This document shows, piece after piece, positions 36,101 to 43,851 of a stretch of 64,000 bases of DNA. The stretch lies in contig CAVZTJ010000002.1 of the NCBI GenBank assembly GCA_963778075.1, forward strand, positions 1 through 64,000, written 5' to 3'. The notes under the pieces are model-generated. The model was not told where the DNA came from. It did not search any database and saw nothing but the letters and a program-made list of their open reading frames with translations. How positions within the stretch are numbered: position 1 is the stretch's first letter; each line of letters opens with the position of its first letter. The position numbers and the translations under genes were made by a program. The DNA comes from JASHPR01 sp963778075 (lineage in GTDB: Bacteria > Actinomycetota > Actinomycetes > Streptosporangiales > Streptosporangiaceae).

Positions 36101-36455
36101 GGCTGACCTGGCGGAGGCGGAGCTAAGAAACGTCGCGCTCGAGCCAGTCACGCCGAGCGACTTCCCCGCCGCCCTGGTCGTGTGGATGAGCCGGGTGCAG
36201 GGCCTCATCGCGTCCTCACGCGGGGCTGCCGCCCTGGCCGAGAGACGGCTGGAAGAGTCGGTGACCGGATGGCAGCGGATCGCGCGAACGCAAGACAGTG
36301 CTCAAACCGGCGCCGACTACGTTGCCGCGCTCATTGACCTTGGCCGACCGCCCGTAAGCTCGCTTGTGGAGCCCGCGCGAGAACTCGCCATCGTCACCGC
36401 CGAGCTGGCCGCGCTCCGCGACCACAAGACAGGAACTAAGGACCGCGAGGAGTAA
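33132..36455 (+). CDS. BTAD/AAA transcriptional regulator (SARP/AfsR-like)
   Basis: The protein has up to 1107 residues. An OmpR-like winged helix leads (residues about 9-95, MLEIRVIGELEVRLAGKKAALPAGRRVRALLGWLAVHPGRHPRSRLAGQFWPD). A bacterial transcriptional activator domain follows (about 100-240, VDLQEVRRLIAQGQPGAALDLCRGDLLQEL ... LEALEKLQERLDSELGIMVS). Next comes an AAA_16 NTPase with Walker A GEGGIGKT (295-302) and Walker B PLLLAFEDLHLAD, and a long TPR-like C-terminal half. This is the large-SARP architecture that activates metabolic or secondary-metabolite genes. Starts at 33132, 33144 and 33156 are all possible; the domain begins at 33156. The SRPBCC gene follows five bases after the stop. 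Confidence 0.9.
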   Translation: MPPTMTAAMLEIRVIGELEVRLAGKKAALPAGRRVRALLGWLAVHPGRHPRSRLAGQFWPDVLEASARASLRSAIWALRSALGPDFGSYLVTDRETISLAADGLWVDLQEVRRLIAQGQPGAALDLCRGDLLQELDDDWVVEAREELGRDIAAALRDLMGQASAADDLAAAVGWARRRAVLCPLDESAGADLIGALVRAGDAPAALEALEKLQERLDSELGIMVSGETMALVSQLRRTASRPAQASLRAHHGSGASEHAVKPAGGLVGRERDFADLVKAWRAARNDSGGAVLLDGEGGIGKTRLVEELQATARRTAPNVLIAGTTAAGPGRASPFAIWTDALSDLVSMAGHPPGAQAWTADLARIVPALALERAETGLTARASADPQLDRVRLCEAVVQFLAWVSRRAPLLLAFEDLHLADTASLELIAYAGRRLGRTPVLLILTRRRLPSRQDLDAVLGALRSRGVLVAEIDVRPLADDAARRLIKASADLPAEAVEQIVKLAAGSPLLAVETARAVARDGADLATGLSGAARLAISRLSAQARVFVEFLAAAGRDLDRPEVASLPLQNPARAAAEALGSGLLRAADGQTGFRHALLRDAVYQEIPDPIRARLHHELAQLLRNRGRPSGSRAQHTRGSRRGLRAAEIARHLILAGQDERAVSYLILAAQDARSVAAMTEAADFLTEATAIEPHDPDLLVELAEVEAFRGLLESSDNAFNRALEQISPQDAGALISAWLRRGRWLRGGLCHPRESRRSYQNALDVLDRDPASDLSARAEALAGKAWAEAVAGEQAAVEELLAETDRILDHDGTGDLLTHDIGVARGHALIRAGRFTDSFGPLIAASAAAGRAGRPDMAYSCLSNAASAAACAGEFARALDFADRCLPLVGPNGLLRLSVYAQVARSAILRRLDRLPEARQACDAAAGYCDRVGLPELDGLVCQERGLLALADADPAAAVTSLESALDRHAPVSRPATRLRLAEALALSGQADLAEAELRNVALEPVTPSDFPAALVVWMSRVQGLIASSRGAAALAERRLEESVTGWQRIARTQDSAQTGADYVAALIDLGRPPVSSLVEPARELAIVTAELAALRDHKTGTKDREE

Positions 36456-36459
36456 ACCG

Positions 36460-36855
36460 ATGCGGACCTTCGACCAGAGCGCAGTCAGCACTGCACCCCC
36501 GGAAGAAGTATGGAAACTGCTGTATGACCCAGCCCAGTTTCCGCTGTGGTGGGCAGGTACCGGGTCAGTTGAGACGGGCAGTGACGTCGGCGACTACGTC
36601 ATGTACCCGGATGGGTATCCCGACTTCCCGATGCCGCAAGGTCTGGAGACAAGCCAGGAAAACGGCACCGTGAAAATCTCATGCCTGGTCTCCGATCTCT
36701 GCTTTGACTGGCGACTCCGCCCGTCCGGCAGTGGCACCGAGATCTCCGTGCACGTCGAGATCCCCGACCGCGAGACCCACCGTCTCGACCAGCAGCGCGA
36801 CATTATTCGCCAGTCAGTGCTGCAGCTCGCTGAACTCGCCGCTGCCCGCGCGTAG
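36460..36855 (+). CDS. SRPBCC (START-like) protein
   Basis: The protein has 131 residues from ATG 36460 (MRTFDQSAVSTAPPEEVWKLLYDPAQFPLWWAGTGSVE). The helix-grip fold signature of polyketide cyclase/Bet v 1-like proteins is clear (APPEEVWKLLYDPAQFPLWW) and the C-terminal helix is present. The ribosome site GAGGAG lies within the end of the BTAD gene and the start is five bases after its stop, so expression is coupled to the regulator. It may bind the small-molecule signal or product of the regulated pathway; that is speculation. Confidence 0.85.
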   Translation: MRTFDQSAVSTAPPEEVWKLLYDPAQFPLWWAGTGSVETGSDVGDYVMYPDGYPDFPMPQGLETSQENGTVKISCLVSDLCFDWRLRPSGSGTEISVHVEIPDRETHRLDQQRDIIRQSVLQLAELAAARA

Positions 36856-36958
36856 GCCCACCCGGTTTCGTCCGGCTTAACGAGAACACAGCCCGAATCA
36901 CAGCTCGCCTGGCTGCACGGCTACTGCCCGGCCCAGGTGCTGGGCGAGGCATAATCCT

Positions 36959-36985
36959 ATTATATAAGTCGGATTTATATATAAT
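36959..36985. promoter_or_regulatory. AT-rich palindrome similar to the one at 6135
   Basis: The 8-base arms attatata / tatataat flank a centre with tcgga (tccga on the other strand). The organisation and central bases resemble the palindrome at 6135-6161. It lies between convergent genes, so a promoter role here is less obvious. Confidence 0.45.
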
Positions 36986-36988
36986 ACC

Positions 36989-37026
36989 GATGGAGCGCGG
37001 TCACCGCCACCAGGCCGCGCTCCATC
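36989..37026. terminator. Bidirectional terminator, 12-bp perfect stem
   Basis: gatggagcgcgg and ccgcgctccatc pair perfectly around 14 bases, between the SRPBCC gene (plus) and a STAS gene (minus) that end on either side. Confidence 0.8.
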
Positions 37027-37060
37027 TAGCTGATGAAGGGCCGGCGCGTGTGGAATCCGA

Positions 37061-37543
37061 TTAGTTATAGCTAAGCCCGGCCAGGTCGGCGGCAGCGTTA
37101 CCCGGCGCGCGGGCCGCGTACCAGCTACCGGCGCTCGCCAGAACGGGCAGCCGCAGCGGCATGGGCGGCCCTGGCGCCGCGGCCGGGCCGGCCCGGGCCG
37201 GCTTCGCGCCGCCCGCGGCGTGTGCCACGCTGGGATACACCGGGAAGACGCCGGTCAGGCCAGTGAGTCTCAGAATCCGGCGCACATGCTGCGGTGGGGC
37301 GGCCAGAGACATGTCACCACCGCTCGCCCGGATCCAATGCCGCACGCGCACCAGCACGCCCAGCGCACAGCAGTCGATGAAGGCTAGGGCCGCCATGTCC
37401 ACAATGACCAGCGGCCCGCAGGCCGCTACGATCGCGATCAGGTGTGACTCGACAGCCGGAACGTCGGCAAGGTCGAACTCGCCTCGCAAGGCGACCACGG
37501 CGTGACCGCCGAAGTCGCCGACGCTCAGTTCCACGTTGAACAT
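37061..37543 (-). CDS. STAS-domain anti-sigma antagonist-like protein (Cys variant)
   Basis: The protein has 160 residues. STAS fold over residues 1-105: MFNVELSVGDFGGHAVVALRGEFDLADVPAVESHL ... LVIVDMAALAFIDCCALGVLVRVRHWIRASGGDMSLAAPPQHVRRILRLTGL. The residue phosphorylated in SpoIIAA-type proteins (Ser after Asp57) is Cys58 here. A Pro/Ala-rich tail follows. Such proteins bind anti-sigma kinases in partner switching; a Cys at this site would block Ser phosphorylation. ATG 37543 is preceded by AGGAGGG. It opposes the STAS/ANTAR block at 38.4-40.8 kb. Confidence 0.85.
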   Translation of the reverse strand: MFNVELSVGDFGGHAVVALRGEFDLADVPAVESHLIAIVAACGPLVIVDMAALAFIDCCALGVLVRVRHWIRASGGDMSLAAPPQHVRRILRLTGLTGVFPVYPSVAHAAGGAKPARAGPAAAPGPPMPLRLPVLASAGSWYAARAPGNAAADLAGLSYN

Positions 37544-38019
37544 GGCCTTCCCTCCTGATCTTGCAGCCAGGCAGGGTCCAGGCCCAACAGCTCATTCGCT
37601 CAAATCAATGCCACCGGCCATTGGGTTCTCGCGGTGAGTGCCGCACCCGACCACAGGCTGAAAACAGCTCCGGGCGCTTACCCTCGATATGCCCGGCAAC
37701 GAATTGGCAGGAGTGCTGTGCTCCGCGACGCTGCGGCCGCGTACCGCGGTCGCCCTCGCCACAGGATCCGCCCGGCCGACACCGGCACGTGCGCAAAAAA
37801 CCCCAGACCCTTGCAAAGCTGTTATAAACAGTCAAACCCGGCTTTACGCCACATGGCCAGGCGGCGGGCCATCCGGGAGTTGGAGGAACTGCGCTTGCCC
37901 TGCTCGGCAAGCGGCTCGACCTCGCCTGGCAGCCCCGGCACTGGGATCAGGCGCCCGGCAAGTCCAGCCATGCAGCCAGGAAGTCAGCGATGCCGAACAC
38001 CGCGCCCCGCTGTACTGCT
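37544..38019. other. Long intergenic stretch
   Basis: No gene was recognised. Near 37790-37850 the sequence drops in GC (gcaaaaaaccccagaccc, gctgttataaacagtc) with a 13-base palindrome ctgttataaacag. Open frames over it translate to low-complexity residues. It may contain a decayed gene or an insertion site. Confidence 0.35.
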
Positions 38020-38300
38020 CCGCGTTCGGAGCTCATGCAGAGGCTCTATGTCGACACCACCGCCGACGGTGTCACCCCTATCGCCATGGACGTGGGTGCC
38101 TTCGGCGCCGGGCACGTGCTGTTCGGGACAGACTCCCCGCCGCTGCCAGTAGAGCTCGAGGACGCGCTGGAGTCCTTCGGGTTCCTCAACGCCGAAGACC
38201 GGGACTCGATCCTCGGCGGCAACGCAGCCCGCATCTTCGCCCTCAGTTTGCGAACCTTGCCGCCCGCTGTGGCCCACGGCGAAATCCCTTTAGTGAATGC
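38020..38300 (+). pseudogene. Amidohydrolase (Amidohydro_2), C-terminal remnant
   Basis: ELMQRLYVDTTADGVTPIAMDVGAFGAGHVLFGTDSPPLPVELEDALESFGFLNAEDRDSILGGNAARIFAL is the end of an amidohydrolase-2/ACMSD-type TIM barrel, with the terminal Asp in FGTDSP and the final GGNAARIF. The rest of the barrel and its metal-binding HxH are missing. Confidence 0.65.
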
Positions 38301-38384
38301 GGGCTATGATGCCTGCAAGGCGACTAGGTACTGGTTGTTCGGGTCGAGACCCCGCCCTGGCTGCTATGGCAGAGGGTGGTTCTC

Positions 38385-38765
38385 ATGACCCTGGAACTCA
38401 GTGTCTGCGTGCGTGACGGCTACGCGGTGCCGACCGCACGCCGGGAACTTGACGTCACCAGTTCGGCCGGCGTGAAGTCGGCGATCGCGGCCCTTACGGC
38501 GCGGCATCCGGTAGTAATCGTGGAACTGTCAGCGGTTGAGTTCATGGACTGCGGTGTGCTAGGCGCTCTGCTGAGAGTTCAGAGGCTGGCCAGGCAGGGC
38601 GGAGGCGATGTGCTGCTGGCAGCGCCTGTGGCGATGGTGCTACGACTGCTGGGCCTCACCGGCATGGAGGCGAACCGGGCGCCTGGAGCCCCATCGGATT
38701 TCCCTGAGAGGGCCCGGTATCCAGGAATCTGGACCGCGACGGTGCCCGGCTACGCCGATGGCTGA
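38385..38765 (+). CDS. STAS-domain protein (Cys variant)
   Basis: The protein has 126 residues from ATG 38385, with GAGGGTGG upstream. STAS domain: LELSVCVRDGYAVPTARRELDVTSSAGVKSAIAALTARHPVVIVELSAVEFMDCGVLGALLRVQRLARQGGGDVLLAAPVAMVLRLLGLTGM. The phospho-acceptor position is Cys (FMDCGVLG), as in the neighbours. Its stop overlaps the ATG of the GAF-ANTAR gene by eight bases, suggesting the two proteins work together, perhaps coupling a sigma-factor switch to antitermination. Confidence 0.82.
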   Translation: MTLELSVCVRDGYAVPTARRELDVTSSAGVKSAIAALTARHPVVIVELSAVEFMDCGVLGALLRVQRLARQGGGDVLLAAPVAMVLRLLGLTGMEANRAPGAPSDFPERARYPGIWTATVPGYADG

Positions 38766-39516
38766 CCGGCGGCTCGAGATTTGGGGCGAGCTGGCTGCGC
38801 ATGCTGCGGCGCGCGGCGCGCGGGCCTCGGTCGCTGACGTCTGCGCGGTCGCTGCCGGGTCAGGGCAGCTGAGCGGAGCGTGGGTCGTTGCCGCGCGGGA
38901 TGAGGAGCCGGAATTCTTGATGTGCACGACGGACCCGGTTTGCGAGCGGCTGGCGGAGCTGCAGCTGACGCTGGGAGAGGGGCCGTGTCACGATGTGCTG
39001 GTATCGGCCGCGCCTGTCCTTGCCGCCGACCTGGGTGACGCCGAATCCAGCCGCCGCTGGCCGGCGTTTACGCCGGAGGCACGCGAGGGCGGGGCCGACG
39101 CGGTCTTTGCATTCCCGCTGATCGTGGGGGCGATCCGCGCGGGTGTGCTGGGCCTGTACCGCCACTCGCCTGGCTCTCTGCATGACGGCCAGCTCGGTGA
39201 CCTGCTCGTTCTTGCCGACATGGCCACGATGCTGCTGCTCGACAGCTTCAGCGACGGCGCGGCAGCGAACGGCCATATAGACGGCGCGTGGCTGGACGGG
39301 CAGTCCCCCCACCTGGCGATGCATCGCGCTGAGATCGACCAGGCCACGGGCATGCTCACAGTGCAGCTCGGGGTCACCGCCGCGGAGGCCTTTATCCGGC
39401 TGCGGGCTTACGCTTACTCTGAGGACCGGAGGCTCGCCGACGTGGCCAGCGACATTGTCGCCAGGCGGCTGCGACTGCGGCCGGACGCAGACCCAGTGCC
39501 GGACGGCGGCCTGTGA
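38758..39516 (+). CDS. GAF-ANTAR RNA-binding regulator
   Basis: The protein has 252 residues. An N-terminal GAF sensor (residues about 20-165: LQLTLGEGPCHDVLVSAAPVLAADLGDAESSRRWPAFTPEAREGGADAVFAFPLIVGAIRAGVLGLYRHSPG) is followed by a three-helix ANTAR domain (HRAEIDQATGMLTVQLGVTAAEAFIRLRAYAYSEDRRLADVASDIVARRLRL). ANTAR proteins bind paired hairpins in nascent RNA and prevent termination. ATG 38758 lies inside the end of the STAS gene. The GAF ligand is unknown. Confidence 0.9.
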   Translation: MADRRLEIWGELAAHAAARGARASVADVCAVAAGSGQLSGAWVVAARDEEPEFLMCTTDPVCERLAELQLTLGEGPCHDVLVSAAPVLAADLGDAESSRRWPAFTPEAREGGADAVFAFPLIVGAIRAGVLGLYRHSPGSLHDGQLGDLLVLADMATMLLLDSFSDGAAANGHIDGAWLDGQSPHLAMHRAEIDQATGMLTVQLGVTAAEAFIRLRAYAYSEDRRLADVASDIVARRLRLRPDADPVPDGGL

Positions 39517-39590
39517 CGCTCAGACCTCCGCGCCGAGTCCCTGACCGGCCGCTTGAAATCGCTTCGGCCACCGGCGAGAGGGTGACTTAA

Positions 39591-40316
39591 ATGGACGCCG
39601 ACCTGCTATCAAACACGTTCGTCGAGCTGGCCGATACGATGGTCGCCGACTTCGACGTGATCGACTTCCTGCACCTGCTTACCGATCGCAGCGTCGCCCT
39701 GCTGTCGGCGTCTGCCGCTGGGGTCATGCTGGCTGACCCGCGCGGTGAGCTGCGTGTCGCCGCATCATCGAACGAGGCAGCAGGGCTGCTGGAGCTGTTC
39801 CAGATCCAGAACGACCAGGGACCGTGCCTGGACTGCTTCCGCACCGGCCGGGCCGTCACCGCCGCTGATCTCGCCGGTCCCGACCAGCTATGGCCCCGGT
39901 TCGCCGCCGCCGCGGCCGGGTCCGGGTTCCGGGCGGTGGAAGCCCTGCCGATGCGGCTGCGGGACCAGGTCATCGGAGCACTGAACCTGTTCAGGACCGC
40001 CCCGGGGCCGTTCGACCCGGCCGAGTTGCGCATCGGGCAGGCGCTCGCCGACGTCGCCACCATCGGGCTGCTCCATGAGCGGAACGTTCGCCGCAGCGAG
40101 ACCGTCGCCGAGCAACTCCAGGGAGCCCTCAACAGCCGGGTGGTCATCGAGCAGGCCAAAGGCAAACTCGCCGAGCGTCGCAGTGTCAACATGGACCACG
40201 CTTTCGTTCTGCTGCGCGATTACGCCCGCAACAGCAACCAGCGACTCACCGATGTCGCCCGCAACTTCGTTACCAGCGCCGCCACCGCAGACTTCCCCCC
40301 TCCGCCACCCCGCTGA
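39591..40316 (+). CDS. GAF-ANTAR RNA-binding regulator, second copy
   Basis: The protein has 241 residues. GAF domain over residues about 15-160 (DFLHLLTDRSVALLSASAAGVMLADPRGELRVAASSNEAAGLLELFQIQNDQGPCLDCFRTGRAVTAADL). ANTAR domain follows (LQGALNSRVVIEQAKGKLAERRSVNMDHAFVLLRDYARNSNQRLTDVARNFV), with the canonical EQAKGxLAER helix. It is closer to the textbook GAF-ANTAR pattern than the copy upstream, so the two are not a simple recent duplication. GAGAGGG stands before ATG 39591. The gap from the previous gene is 74 bases. Confidence 0.92.
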   Translation: MDADLLSNTFVELADTMVADFDVIDFLHLLTDRSVALLSASAAGVMLADPRGELRVAASSNEAAGLLELFQIQNDQGPCLDCFRTGRAVTAADLAGPDQLWPRFAAAAAGSGFRAVEALPMRLRDQVIGALNLFRTAPGPFDPAELRIGQALADVATIGLLHERNVRRSETVAEQLQGALNSRVVIEQAKGKLAERRSVNMDHAFVLLRDYARNSNQRLTDVARNFVTSAATADFPPPPPR

Positions 40317-40451
40317 TGCGGTGCTCGCCCGGTCGCGGTCCCGGCCGTCAGGATCGGTGCACTGCGAGTAACATCTGATGCTGGGGATGAAGCTTTTAGC
40401 CGTTAGGTCCAGACCCAGCCTGACTGCTCTTGGGCAGGAAAGGCAGGCCTG

Positions 40452-40768
40452 ATGGCGACCTCAGAGCCGGATGCTGGCAACCGCCGCGATCAGGTTGTAG
40501 TCCCGCTTCGGGGCGAGCTGGACATCGTCAACACGGCAGCTCTCGGCCCCTCGCGGCCGCCGCGATTCGCGGTCAGTTAGTCGTCGTTGACTTGGCGGGG
40601 CTGGACTTCCTTGATTGCAGTGCGGTGCGTTCGCTTATGCACACGCAGTTGGTGGCCCGGGGGTCGGGCGGTGACGTCGTGCTTGCCAACTCACCCAGGA
40701 GCGTTCTGAGAAGCCTGACCATTCTTGGCCAGGCGGACGTGCCTGTCGAGGCCTTAGCTGCCGGATGA
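40452..40768 (+). pseudogene. STAS-domain protein, frameshifted
   Basis: ATG 40452 (MATSEPDAGNRRDQVVVPLRGELDIVNTAALG) follows AGGAAAGG but runs to a stop near 40579. From about 40545 the remainder of the STAS fold is read in another frame (AAAIRGQLVVVDLAGLDFLDCSAVRSLMHTQLVARGSGGDVVLANSPRSVLRSLTILG) to 40768. One base change in the cctcgcggccgccgcg run would restore it. The acceptor Ser is again Cys (FLDCSAV). Confidence 0.7.
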
Positions 40769-40895
40769 ACGAAGTGCTCCGGTCTTCATGAGCGCCCAGG
40801 TGAGGAGGCGTCGAGGTGCCTGACGCTGACCGGCAGTCTTCGTGGAGAACTACGGACGGCCTCGGCCCATATAAATGGCTCGATTATTCTAGAAA

Positions 40896-41738
40896 TTATT
40901 TGCTGGATTTCGGATTCAGAGATAGGGTCGATTGCAGACACAGCGAGGCCGGCGCGGCGGGCAAGGTCAAAGTCTGTCGTAATGACGCGATTTCGTGAGG
41001 CTGGTGACTCCGGAGGAACACGCGCACCTGATTGATTGTCGTGGTCTTCAACTCGGGCGGCTCGGTCCAGGGGTAGACGGTCGATGTGGCATTCGGCGCC
41101 AGCGCCGCGATGTCGACGGACGCCTGGTACGGATGCGCAGGGGCATCGTCCGGCAAAACCAGCATCGGCGTCAGGCACGAGCGCGCGAAGTCACGCGAAA
41201 CGCTGTATACGAAGTCGGAGTTGCGCCGATAGAGACTATGCAGGTAAGCCTCAATCGTCGCCATGGTCAACTCGGGCCGCTTGGCAAGCAGTTCCGGAGC
41301 CCAGACATCCCGGCCGGAGTTGTACATGACATCCGGGTTCTCTGGCCGGTGCCCGACCGTCTGGCAGATGACGCTGGCTAGGATGCGGTCTGGGGCGCGC
41401 TCCATGAGCTTGAGAGCGAAGCAGCCGCCAATGCAGTAACCCATGAAAAAGAACTCGCGGATGCCGAGATGGCTCATCAGCCCCAGTTGGTCGTCAGCAA
41501 AGGCACCCCACGGATCACCGACTGCGATGGGGCCAGTAGACTCGCCGCCATTGGCGTTGCGTTGGTCCATTGTTATGCAGCGGAAGTCGTTCTTGAAAGC
41601 TTCCATAGCGTTTATTACTGCAGCAGGCCAATTGCTGACTCGCGAGTTCAGACCGCCGCCCGGCGTCACCAGCAGCGGAAAACCGCTGCCAACTTCCTCA
41701 TAACGGATGCGAACATTACCTCTCTCGTAAAATGGCAT
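40896..41738 (-). CDS. Alpha/beta hydrolase with Cys at nucleophile elbow
   Basis: The protein has 280 residues from ATG 41738 (MPFYERGNVRIRYEEVGSGFPLLVTPGGGLNSR). Oxyanion-side motif LLVTPGGG, conserved DQRNANGGES, and nucleophile elbow GYCIGG, where the usual Ser is Cys, as in dienelactone hydrolases. Asp in LVLPDDAPAHPY may be part of the triad; a C-terminal His candidate is in SHQPHEI. The last 30 residues (LRQTLTLPAAPASLCLQST) look out of character, and an alternative frame (RNRVITTDFDLARRAGLAVSAIDPISESEIQQIIS) is also open, so the 3' end may be altered. Codon use is visibly less GC-biased than in neighbouring genes, which suggests acquisition. Confidence 0.72.
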   Translation of the reverse strand: MPFYERGNVRIRYEEVGSGFPLLVTPGGGLNSRVSNWPAAVINAMEAFKNDFRCITMDQRNANGGESTGPIAVGDPWGAFADDQLGLMSHLGIREFFFMGYCIGGCFALKLMERAPDRILASVICQTVGHRPENPDVMYNSGRDVWAPELLAKRPELTMATIEAYLHSLYRRNSDFVYSVSRDFARSCLTPMLVLPDDAPAHPYQASVDIAALAPNATSTVYPWTEPPELKTTTINQVRVFLRSHQPHEIASLRQTLTLPAAPASLCLQSTLSLNPKSSK

Positions 41739-41832
41739 GACCTGCGTCTCTCTTCCTTGAGGCTTATGCAAAACCCCAGTTATGCTGGCTCACGGGAAAA
41801 GCAACAGCTCGCGCCCCAGACCGCGCTGCCGT

Positions 41833-43851
41833 TCAGGTAACCTCGGCCATCGCCTGGGCGAACTGGGCCTGGTACAGCCGCGCGTACGCGCCGTCGGCCG
41901 CCAGGAGTTCGCAGTGCGTTCCGTGCTCGACGATGTGCCCGTCTTCCATGACCAGGATCACGTCGGCATCACGGATGGTCGACAGCCGGTGCGCGATCAC
42001 GAAGCTCGTGCGGCCCTGCCGCAAAGACGCCATCGCGTGCTGGATCAGCACCTCGGTGCGCGTGTCCACGGAGCTGGTGGCCTCGTCCAGGATGAGCACC
42101 GCGGGGCGGGCAAGGAACGCCCGGGCAATCGTGATGAGCTGCCGCTCACCCGCGCTGACGTTCGTGCCGTCGTCGTCGAGCACCGTGTCGTACCCGTCAG
42201 GCAGCGTACGGACGAACCGGTCCACGTAGGTAGCCTTCGCCGCCTCGACAACCTCCTCGTGGCTAGCGCCGAAGGAGCCGTAGGCGATGTTCTCCTCGAT
42301 GGTCCCGCTGAACAGCCACGCATCCTGCAGCACCATTCCGGTCAGGCCGCGCAGTTCCTCCCGGCTCATCTGCGCGGTGTCGACTCCGTCCAAGAGGATC
42401 TTGCCCGAGTCGATCTCGTAGAAGCGCATGAGCAGGTTGACCAGCGTGGTCTTGCCCGCTCCGGTCGGGCCGACGATGGCCACGGTCTGGCCGGGCTCGA
42501 CGGCGAGGGACACGTGCTCGATCAGCGGACGGTCAGCCGCATACCGGAAGCTCACGTCCTGGAACTCCACCCGGCCGGTCACCGAGGCGGGGCTCGGCGG
42601 CTCGGCGGCGTCGGGTTCCTGCTCGCGCGCGTCCAGCAGCGCGAACACCCGCTCCGCCGAGGCGACGCTCGACTGCAGCAGGTTGGCCATGCTCGCGACC
42701 TGGGTGAGCGGCTGGCTGAACTGCCGTGAGTACTGGATGAACGCGGTCACCGCACCGAGCGTCAGCGTGCCGCCCGCGATCAGGAGGCCGCCCACCACAG
42801 CCACCAGCACGTAGTTCAGGTTCGACATGAACATCATGACCGGCTGGATGGTTCCGGAGATGAACTGCGCCCGGTAGCTCGCGTTGAACAGCGCCTCGTT
42901 CTGCTCGGTGAAGGTCTCCATGGCCTTCTCCCGCTGGCCGAACGCGGTCACCAGCGCGTGCCCGGTGTACATCTCCTCGATGTGGCCGTTCAGCTGGCCG
43001 GTGAACTTCCACTGCCGGATGAACTGCGGCTGTGCCCGCTTGGCAATCTTCCGCATCGCCACCGCCGAGGCTGGCACGGTCACCAGCGCGATCAGCGCGA
43101 GCTGCCACGAGACGACAAACATCAGCGTCACCACGCCTACGATCGTCAGCATCGAGGTGACCAGCTGGCTAAGCGTCTGCTGCATGGACTGCTGCAAGTT
43201 GTCGATGTCGTTGGTGACGCGGCTCAGCAGCTCGCCGCGCGGCTGGCGGTCGAAGTAGCTGAGCGGCAGCCGGGACAGCTTCGCCTGCACGTCCTCGCGC
43301 ATCCGGAACACGGCACGCTGCACCATCGTGGCCGTCAGACGCCCCTGGAACAGCGCGCACAGCGAGCTGCCGACGTTCAGCGCGACCACAACACCGAGGA
43401 TCTGGGCAACGTGGTTGAAGTCGACGCCGTGATGCCCGACGACGCCGAAATAGATGACGTTGATCGCCTCGCCGAGCAGCCGCGGCCCGAGCACGGCCAG
43501 CGTGACGCTGGCGATCGCGAACGACAGCGCCAGGACGGTCAGCATCCGGTAGGGACTGAGCCTGCGCAGCAGCCGCCGGCTCGACCCCTTGAAGTCCAGC
43601 GCTTTCTCGGTGGACATGCCGCCCATGAACCGCGCCGGACCGCCCATGGTGGCTGCCGGGCCGGGCCCGCGCTTCGGCGTTGCCCGCTCGCCGACCTCCA
43701 GCGACTCCCCGGCAGGCGCAGTGGCTGCCGGCGCCTTCCCGTTCAGCGGCTCTCCGCCCACAGGTGCCCCGCTGACCGCCTCGCCGTCGGCGGGCTGGCC
43801 GTCGGCTGGCTGGCCGTTGACTGGCTTGTCCCCGTTGACTCCCCCGCTCAC
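41833..43851 (-). CDS. ABC exporter half-transporter with canonical ATPase
   Basis: The protein has 672 residues. Residues 1-95 are low-complexity (repeats of GQPADG/GEPLNG). A six-helix exporter domain follows (LSPYRMLTVLALSFAIASVTLAVLGPRLLGEAINVIY). The ATPase has Walker A GPTGAGKTT, signature NVSAGERQLITIARAFL, Walker B AVLILDEATSSVDTRTE with the catalytic Glu, and H-loop VIAHRLSTIRDAD. It pairs with the gene at 43848-45584, whose ATPase has a degenerate catalytic Glu, giving a heterodimer of the BmrCD/TM287-288 type that exports drugs or lipids. The start overlaps the upstream stop (ATGA). Confidence 0.92.
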   Translation of the reverse strand: MSGGVNGDKPVNGQPADGQPADGEAVSGAPVGGEPLNGKAPAATAPAGESLEVGERATPKRGPGPAATMGGPARFMGGMSTEKALDFKGSSRRLLRRLSPYRMLTVLALSFAIASVTLAVLGPRLLGEAINVIYFGVVGHHGVDFNHVAQILGVVVALNVGSSLCALFQGRLTATMVQRAVFRMREDVQAKLSRLPLSYFDRQPRGELLSRVTNDIDNLQQSMQQTLSQLVTSMLTIVGVVTLMFVVSWQLALIALVTVPASAVAMRKIAKRAQPQFIRQWKFTGQLNGHIEEMYTGHALVTAFGQREKAMETFTEQNEALFNASYRAQFISGTIQPVMMFMSNLNYVLVAVVGGLLIAGGTLTLGAVTAFIQYSRQFSQPLTQVASMANLLQSSVASAERVFALLDAREQEPDAAEPPSPASVTGRVEFQDVSFRYAADRPLIEHVSLAVEPGQTVAIVGPTGAGKTTLVNLLMRFYEIDSGKILLDGVDTAQMSREELRGLTGMVLQDAWLFSGTIEENIAYGSFGASHEEVVEAAKATYVDRFVRTLPDGYDTVLDDDGTNVSAGERQLITIARAFLARPAVLILDEATSSVDTRTEVLIQHAMASLRQGRTSFVIAHRLSTIRDADVILVMEDGHIVEHGTHCELLAADGAYARLYQAQFAQAMAEVT

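Noticed and set aside
37780..37860. AT-rich stretch considered as an integration (att) site
   Set aside because: No tRNA end, integrase gene or second copy of the sequence is visible in the window.
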